A stretch of DNA of 64,000 bases from positions 97,115,319-97,179,318 of the forward strand of contig CP136066.1 of assembly GCA_032622095.1 (NCBI GenBank), read 5' to 3'. Origin of the DNA: Siphonodentalium dalli. Taxonomy: Eukaryota > Mollusca > Scaphopoda > Gadilida > Siphonodentaliidae. The notes under the pieces are model-generated. The model worked only from the letters and a program-made list of their open reading frames with translations. It had not been told where the DNA came from and did no database searches. A program made the position numbers and the translations under genes. Shown here piece after piece: positions 57,479 through 64,000 of the stretch; the stretch's first letter is position 1; each line of letters opens with the position of its first letter.

Positions 57479-58317
57479 ACTTAGATCCATGACAACTGTG
57501 TTATGTTTTTCCCCCTGTGAAGTGTTTTTACCCCAGTTGGGGTTGTTTCCGTTTGAAGACCGACCATGTAGACTGTTATATAAAACTGCTCAATAAATAT
57601 CTATCGGGTATACATCGGACATGGCCACACTCGCATAATACATCCTCTCCCAACACAGCTGCACCGAGAAATAAATGAGGTACAAATAATCTAAATAAAC
57701 TGATCGGTATATTTATTTCCTATACAATGCATTCAATCACTGCTTGCATTCGCATTTTTGTGGACCTTCCCCCAATGTCATGTGACCTCAATGGGGTCTT
57801 CACATTCCATATATTTATCTAACGGACATGTACCTCCTAGTACATTTACCTGATTTATGCCTCATACCATGCTCGAAATGAATATAATAAAAAACTTCAC
57901 TGTTATAATACCTCGGAAACCTAAAATATAGGCAAAAACCTATATATCCAAGATGGCCTCTACGGTTTGTCCAAAGTGGCTACGCGTGGTCCATACATGT
58001 ACCTATGTCTACCCAACTGTGAAGTTTAAACAAATTATTCCAAGCAGTACCCGATATACAAGATACTACCCACATATACCCAATATACCGGCATATATGG
58101 GCATATATGGCAGAATGCTTGGCACTGGGGTGTTTGTCTGTGGTGCTGTGTGATATCAAAGAGTTAAACCGTGATACCCGGTATATATATAAAGGTATAG
58201 GGACCGTGCTTGGATGCAGCAAAGCCTTATCACTACCAGGAAATGGACTAGGTTCATAGTTGTAAAAGCGAAACAAGCCTCAGCAGCAGACAAAGATTAA
58301 GAAAAATTAACATGTTT
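57479..58317. other. Intron of SPTLC2 copy 2, unassigned
   Basis: No gene or bounded element. TACCCGATATACAAGATAC and similar short ATACCC repeats occur at 58045-58110. Confidence 0.4.
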
Positions 58318-59056
58318 AAGGCCAAAAAAAATGTTTTGGTTCTCGGGTCCCACCGCATAGAATAAAATGGGCCACATTATGAGTTTTTATTTTGATGCCT
58401 GATGTTATAACACAAAAATTTAAGAAAAAAAATGTATATGTATTGGACAATAGTCTGCATTGACCTCTAACATATCTGTGTAATGTGTGAAAAGTTACTT
58501 GCGGACATAGAACATGAAGTACCGTTATATGACTACATTTAAGAAAATAATTAGCTGATCCTCATGCTCTTTTTACAATTAGTAATTTTGTATTAAATTA
58601 CTTAGTAATTGTGTACTAACTTACTAATTGTAGCTCCATACAATTGGCACCTAAAAAATAAAAGCCTCCCTCCCTCACTTATTTAAAAACAAATGCCTGA
58701 GAACCATAATGACCATAAGGCCAAAAAAAAAAAGTTTTGGTTCTCAGGCCTCGCCGCATTGAATAAAAAGGGCCGCATTAGGCCTTTTTATTGCAATGCC
58801 TGATGTTATGACAAAAAAACTTACGAAAAAATTAATTTGGAATTTTTTTTATCAACATGTCCATAGTAGATATGTGTTGAATATTAGTGTGCATTGAGCT
58901 CTAACATGTAATGTGTTAAAAAGTGACTTGCAGGCTTACAACATGAAGTAGATGACTACAATTAAGAAAATGATTAGCTGATCCTCATGCTCTTCTTACA
59001 ATTAGTCATTGTGAACAACTTACACTAATTGTAACTTTATACAATTGAAAGGCACA
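58318..59056. mobile_element. Two tandem PIF-like elements with GGCCAAAAAAAA ends
   Basis: Copy 1 (58318-58718) starts GGCCAAAAAAAATGTTTTGG after TAA and ends near GCCTGAGAACCA. Copy 2 starts at 58719 after TAA with the same end and continues with a parallel interior ('GATTAGCTGATCCTCATGCT' in both, then an ACAATTAG hairpin). The matching right end of copy 2 is not adjacent. A GAGAACCAAAAC plus TTTTTTTTTTGGCC end with TAA occurs at 62328-62359 and may be its displaced end. Confidence 0.65.
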
Positions 59057-59186
59057 GGACTAAATTCAGGATCACATATTAGAATGGGGAGGTATCAGTT
59101 TTTAGACAACAATAACAGTAGTTAATGTCAGGGGCATTATATATTGTTAGGTAATCCCAGTCATACACTGGTAGTACAATGTCATT

Positions 59187-59256
59187 TTTATGTTTACCCA
59201 TACCATAGTATGGTAAACATAGTGTCGTTGCCCGGATTGACCACTCGTCGTTCGTC

Positions 59257-59287
<31 letters not shown>

Positions 59288-60613
59288 AGACACTTTACGA
59301 TAGACCCCGAAGCCACGACAAATAGTTTTCATGGCTGGCTCAACCGATTTTCGTGGCTGGTTAGCTAGCTAAGCCGGCTCAATCACGACGTTCGTGGCTG
59401 AAGAAATATGGCGGCTCAGCCGGCTGAGATGTTATCATTCAGCGTATTTTCGTTTCCGAAATGTTCCTAATCCCCTGTTACCGGTTATAGACGCCGTTTT
59501 TTTAGCGTTTGTGGTGAACCCGTAGAATTCCAGATCACACGTAATCGTTTGATGTTGGGCTTTTCCATTATGGCGAAAATTCACGAAGGACTGGCATGGA
59601 TATACTGTGTAGTTTCCCATCTAATCGGTATAAGTAGTTACATTGGGACTTCTGTCGACTTCAGACTGCTATCATCACTGTCATCTTGTGATATATGCAT
59701 GCATCATTGAATGATGAACCCGATAGTAATGATATGTAATATTTCAAACTATTTTCTATTCTTATGTGTATATATGGACAAATGCCAGTGATGTCTGAGA
59801 CTGGGTGTTGTCGATATAAACAATTTATATTTTAACCCTTTCAATACCGTATGGATGCGCCCATTCAGTTATATGAAAGCATGCATTGGGATAGTCTATT
59901 CCACATTAAGGGGCCAGGTGTTCCGATAATATAACAACCATGCCGTGTCCATGCGAGTATGCCAATATTAGGCAATGCGGTTTAGTTCTTTGCGATTCAC
60001 AGAACAGTTGTGCTTGACATATAACCCCATGCACACGGCTCAGCCATTTTACAATTCCGGCGGCGGAGATTTTTAAATGTGACTGGCGTTAGAAATAATA
60101 TGGCTGGCGGCGGCTTGTGGCCAATATGGCTGGCGGCGGCGGCGTGCGATGGCGGCTTCGGGCTCTACTTTACGAGTAATGCGATAACTCAAACATTTTC
60201 TATCCGATCGAAACCAAATTTTGTATATGGGTTTCTCACCCCAAAATACAGATCGAGTTCGAATTTGGGTTTGATCCCAGATTTTGTTACAGAGTTATGG
60301 CCCTTTTTCAACTTAGAATTCACGCATTCTGCCATAACTCAAACATTTTTTATCTGATTGGAACCAAATTTGGTATGTGAGTTTCACAGCCCAAAATACA
60401 GATCGAGTTCGAATATGGGTTTGATCCGATTAATTTTAAAGGAGTTATGACCCTTTTTCGAGAAAAAACATTTTTTTTTTTAAATTGGATTTTTTCAGAT
60501 TTAGCTCCTTGCTAAATTTAGCATATACAAACAGATACAAATATTAAATTTTGTTTGAACTTTAATAACAATAAAAAAAAAAGTTTAATAATGAAAAAAT
60601 ATTGACACTTTCA
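59187..60613. repeat. HINE-like element carrying dispersed repeat copy B
   Basis: The left palindrome TATGTTTACCCATACC...GGTAAACATA is followed by a (GTCT)n leader at 59258-59284. Then comes the block 59289-60175, homologous to 37826-38690. After that are two ~140-bp core repeats (60180-60460) with 'AATTTGGTATGTGAGTTTC' and 'GAGTTATGACCC'. The tail is ATTGACACTTTCATT. It mixes the terminus type of the other HINE-like elements with a different interior. Confidence 0.65.
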
Positions 60614-62276
60614 TTTATTTTAGTTTTATACGATTAATTAGGTGTGATATCCTGTTTTGAAAATATGAAGATTTTATTGCAATAGTTTCATGTAATATAA
60701 TGATATAAATAAATTACCATGTGAACATCCAGAGTATATGAGAGGACATTTTATAGATGTTGTCATTCCAAGTGAAATATGTTATGAAATGAGTGATGAC
60801 ATATTATACAGAGCTCTGGTGGTCAAGATAAACAACACTGGTGGCTGGCTGTTTGTTTATTCTAACTGTCAAATTGATTTATGGCAGCATAAGACTGTTG
60901 TTTATCCTATTCTTGAAATTGCATTACAGGGTGAGATAAGAGCCCCCACTCACCTATATAAGACTTAGTGTCTTCTAAATTCCATTAATTTGCTTCAAAA
61001 ATAATTAACCCTTTCCAAGGTTTCCATAGACACATGCTATAATGTACATGGACTCTTCTTCATATCTCTTAATATCTGTTGGGTATCTTTGCACACTATT
61101 CACTTATATAAATTTTGGTTTTGACTGATTAATTGATTTTTGAAAAATATATTAATCCTTCAGACATGTGCTTTCAATTTGAAATTAAAATAACAGCTGA
61201 TGGCCAATATGATTTATCTATGCAATGGGAATCAGGCAGATAAATATACAATGACTATTGTAAGTGATGACTTGTTTTGAAAATCAATATGGTAGATGTT
61301 AGTGTTTCCAGGAACCTTATTTTCCAATTTGTTCATATTTTCATGGTTGATTGAATTTTAGGGGCCACAGAGCACTTAGAAGATTAACATTGAAGGTTGT
61401 GGCTTTTAGTGTCCAAGCTACTTGTAAAACATTGTAATGTGTGAAACCATTTAATTGAGGGCTAACTTACTTTCTTTTATATGAACGATTTAGTGGTCAT
61501 AGGGGCAAGCATCCTCATCATATTATGTCTGTATAACATTATATAGATAATACTTTTGAATTGTATAAACTACATATATTTTTGAAAACCATGCATACAC
61601 CCCTGTTATGAAACACTTAATCTTATTTAATACACAGGTCAGATCTGATCTTATATCTGTCCATGTTTGATAAAGAAATAACTGGGGAGAATGGGGGGGG
61701 GGGGGGGTAATTAAAGTACCATTTAAATATGAGATGGAATCCCCTACATGTATGTCATTCTAAGCAGTCTGGCTTGTCAACAAATTATAATTTCTCTTTA
61801 GAAGTGAATAAATTTTGAATATCTGGCATGTCAAAAGTGTTAAAGATAGGGATTTATCACTTTTGCTTCCAATGAGTTAACTTAAACTCCTAAACATGTC
61901 CTCCGAAATCACTAAACCTTTGGATCTCACAGTGAGAGGTCCTTGGGTGAATAGGGACAGAGTTATGAGATTTAAAACTACTCCTCCCCACCCCAAATAC
62001 TTTAACCCTTCCTTAAGACAAATTATTTGAGCTTTTGATTTCAAGTTGGGTACTGATATATGGATTAATTCCTGTGATCATATCTTTGACAAATTATCAA
62101 TTATGACTAGTCGCTATCGCCAAGGTATGGGTTAAACATCTGCCGATCGTGATCGGCCTCTCGTTATATAAGACTAAATGAGTTTATATGCATAACAGTT
62201 CCCTCTACATTTCTGGTTATTACTAGACAGAGGAAGGTATCTTTGTCCATGCTTACTATGCGCAGAAAAAAATAAA
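60614..62276. other. Intron of SPTLC2 copy 2, unassigned
   Basis: A 76-codon frame at 60738-60968 (MRGHFIDVVIPSEICYEMSD...) has no recognised family, and I do not call it. A 14-base G run is at about 61694-61708. Confidence 0.4.
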
Positions 62277-62412
62277 AAATAAAAATAAAACCCTCCCACC
62301 CTCATTGATTTGAAGAAAAAAATTGGCCGAGAACCAAAACAATTTTTTTTTTGGCCTAATGATTTGCTATATATGGAACCTTATGGTACACTTGTTATTG
62401 TTGAATTTGCAG

Positions 62413-62583
62413 AAGGACACAAGAATGCATGAATTCTACGAAAGCTTTGAGGACATTGATCTTTTTGAAGCTGTGTTGATATGCTTTGGATTGGTTGTTC
62501 TAGTGATTGTTGGGCACTGCCGAGATTTGCTTCATTTCTTCAACCTGACTAACAAAAATTCTACTTCAGAACCAACAGAAGAG
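62413..62583 (+). CDS. SPTLC2: SPTLC2 copy 2, second coding exon (membrane helix)
   Basis: The 171-bp exon, phase 0 at both ends, lies between TGAATTTGCAG and donor GTATGA. It encodes KDTRMHEFYESFEDIDLFEA, then VLICFGLVVLVIVGHCRDLL, then HFFNLTNKNSTSEPTEE. Vertebrate SPTLC2 has FNEAFEETPMLVAVL, a membrane segment and GYLRDFLR in this position. Residues 62-79 of the deduced protein form one hydrophobic helix, the N-terminal ER-membrane anchor of the subunit. The donor of the first coding exon (55760) and this acceptor are phase-compatible, leaving a 6.65-kb intron full of repeats. Confidence 0.92.
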
Positions 62584-63207
62584 GTATGATAAAACATCTA
62601 CCATACTATTGACATGCTTTCAGAATGTTGTGAAGCCTTTGACAAATGTGGGATTTGGATATATCACTCAAATTGATGTCTATGCTCCGGGAAGCTGGGA
62701 CCAAACTAAAGTTATATGAGCAATTTGGGTACCGAGAAACAAGATTGCCAACCTGGGTAAAAAGAATTCCAATATCAATGAACCTGGGTAAAAAAAATGG
62801 CCATTTTGTGAACATGGGTAAAATAATTCCCGAAATCATTGTATAATTTCCATTTCAGCACCCCATGCCTTTTCTGGGAATTACATTGTTGATAGTTGAT
62901 AGTTGATTGTTGATAGTCACCAGAAATCGCTGGAACATCGGAATGCGGTAGTTAGTACCACGTCATGAGCTCATGCTGTCATATTCAAAATAGTAGTGGG
63001 TCTTACTGGAGCTAAATTGGTCACTCACACCGTTTTTGGTGAATTACCCATGTCCCAAAAAGCCACCTCGATTCAGGGGACTTGTGGTCTGTGACTTTTA
63101 TTATAATTAGCACATGTATGGCCGAACTAAAGACTTTTTCGATTGGCCGGTCTGCCACTTTTGAAACTTGACACCTCATACTCATAGTAAGCTTATGTTT
63201 CTTTCAG
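62584..63207. other. Intron of SPTLC2 copy 2
   Basis: Contains three ~31-bp imperfect repeats (ACCTGGGTAAAAA type, 62750-62822). No gene features. Confidence 0.5.
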
Positions 63208-63362
63208 GGCTTTGCGCCCTTGGTGAACAGCTGGGAGAGTTTTTATACTAGGCACATGTATCGTCGAGCCACAGACTGCTTCAATCGGCCTGTCTGCAGC
63301 TGCGCGGGTCCTGAAACAGAGCTACTGGAGAGGGTTTCTACTGATCATGGCTGGACATTTCA
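63208..63362 (+). CDS. SPTLC2: SPTLC2 copy 2, third coding exon
   Basis: The 155-bp exon follows TTTCTTTCAG in phase 0 and ends mid-codon (CA) before the consensus donor GTAAGT. It encodes GFAPLVNSWESFYTRHMYRR, then ATDCFNRPVCSCAGPETELL, then ERVSTDHGWTF. Vertebrate SPTLC2 has [20 protein letters not shown] and NWNRPICSVPG followed by an MER...NWSF stretch. The FYTR and NRP-C motifs are conserved. This segment links the membrane anchor to the catalytic domain. The remaining exons of copy 2 lie beyond the window. Confidence 0.95.
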
Positions 63363-63382
63363 GTAAGTTCCGCACAATATTG

Positions 63383-63664
63383 CACACAGCGAGAGCACTT
63401 ATTTGCTTTCGCAATTCAGAAGACGGGTGTAATTGTGCCCATAATATAATCATAAGTTGGGTTTTTCTCAAACAAAATGTCATTTTGGGATAGACCTATG
63501 TCCAGTTAAACTATCACATGCCCATAATTTAACTGAGATGGGAAAGGTTCTAAATATACCTTCAAAAAGTTCAAGTGCAAATTTTAGCACCTGTGAATTA
63601 AAAATTGCGAGTGCATCGGGTGCGAGAGCAATCACTCCCGTCTCCTCGGAAGGACTGATTGCAG
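63383..63664. repeat. Dispersed repeat, relative of 48329-48505
   Basis: 'GCGAGAGCACTTATTT', 'GGGTGTAATTG', 'TTTTAGCACCTGTGAATTAA' and 'GGGTGCGAGAGCAATC' recur. About 100 bp more interior than the 48-kb copy. It starts 20 bp after the splice donor at 63363. Confidence 0.6.
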
Positions 63665-63683
63665 TTCTCTGGCAAATATTTTT

Positions 63684-63769
63684 AGCCCTTCCATGACTGG
63701 AGCTTCCTGAAATTTTGCAAAAACCCTGTGCCAATGTATTCTCTTATATATGCGAGTCTCCCATATGGA
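63684..63769. mobile_element. Hairpin-family element cut at the hairpin tip
   Basis: 'CTTCCATGACTGGAGCTTCC' and 'CCCTGTGCCAATG' lead into a hairpin left arm that stops at the tip (GTCTCCCATATGGAG). The right arm is absent and unrelated sequence follows. Confidence 0.72.
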
Positions 63770-64000
63770 GCAGCCCTGGGAATTAGCCTAGGAAATAGAC
63801 AAGCAGGTAAAAAGGTAAAAGCAGAGGCAAAATCAGTTTGCCTAGGCAATTCTATTTCCTAGGTGGGTCAATATTTCAAAAGTGTGCATTTTGGGTAAAT
63901 AAAAAACTAATTTTGAAACTAGAATACTGAAGGAAGTTAAATACTCATTATAATTATACAAGGTTGGCAGGTACGAGAAACATGTGCAGCAGTGCTAAAA
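63770..64000. other. End of window, possible element start
   Basis: 'GCCTAGGAAATAGA' at 63788 and 'TCTATTTCCTAGG' at 63850 are mirrored, so this may be the left hairpin of another element. Otherwise unassigned. Confidence 0.35.

Overview
The window looks like AT-rich, intron-rich and very repeat-dense invertebrate nuclear DNA. The most likely source is a bivalve mollusc. The reasons are spliced animal-type exons, long ~160-bp tandem-core elements of the oyster 'pearl/CvA' (Helentron-associated, HINE-like) architecture, an end resembling the bivalve 'TTTTAGCTCACCTGAG' repeat family, and many short DNA transposons. The species cannot be fixed from the sequence alone; scallop-like is only a guess.

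The only confidently recognised host gene is the catalytic long-chain-base subunit 2 of serine palmitoyltransferase (SPTLC2/LCB2), seen twice on the + strand in two incomplete pieces. Copy 1 (4.50-15.24 kb) is the C-terminal half: five exons at 4501-4720, 7929-8055, 10330-10465, 11177-11306 and 14903-15013/15037, including the pyridoxal-phosphate lysine and ending near a poly(A) signal at 15228. Copy 2 (55.6-63.4 kb) is the N-terminal part: three exons at 55615-55760, 62413-62583 and 63208-63362, carrying the start codon and the membrane helix. All exon phases are mutually compatible. The copies are head-to-tail with about 40 kb between them, so this is either a tandem duplication or an assembly artefact. 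The remaining exons of both copies lie outside the window.

Nearly everything else is mobile DNA, and many elements can be delimited by their target-site duplications (TSDs). Recognised classes are: five or six hAT-type elements (CAGGG-, CAGTG-, CAGGC- or TAGNG-ends with about 8-bp TSDs); a 929-bp Mutator-like element with 103-bp terminal inverted repeats (TIRs) and a 9-bp TSD; PIF/Harbinger-like elements (GGCC ends, TAA TSD); TTAA-flanked piggyBac-like short elements, many carrying a very regular ~70-bp hairpin; TA-flanked palindromic MITEs; HINE-like tandem-core arrays; and a 5.07-kb element with ~0.85-0.93-kb TIRs around a decayed open reading frame (26.2-31.3 kb). Two piggyBac-like N-terminal coding remnants are at 44.5-44.9 and 57.2-57.5 kb. 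A 41-42-bp minisatellite fills part of one SPTLC2 intron and is split by a hAT insertion.

Layout: 0-4.5 kb repeats; 4.5-15.2 kb SPTLC2 copy 1 with introns full of transposons and minisatellite; 15.2-55.4 kb transposon graveyard with nested insertions; 55.4-63.4 kb 5' part of SPTLC2 copy 2; the rest is repeats. Several transposon ends lie within 8-55 bp of SPTLC2 splice sites, so transposon sequence probably supplies splice signals. No rRNA, CRISPR or prokaryotic operon is present.
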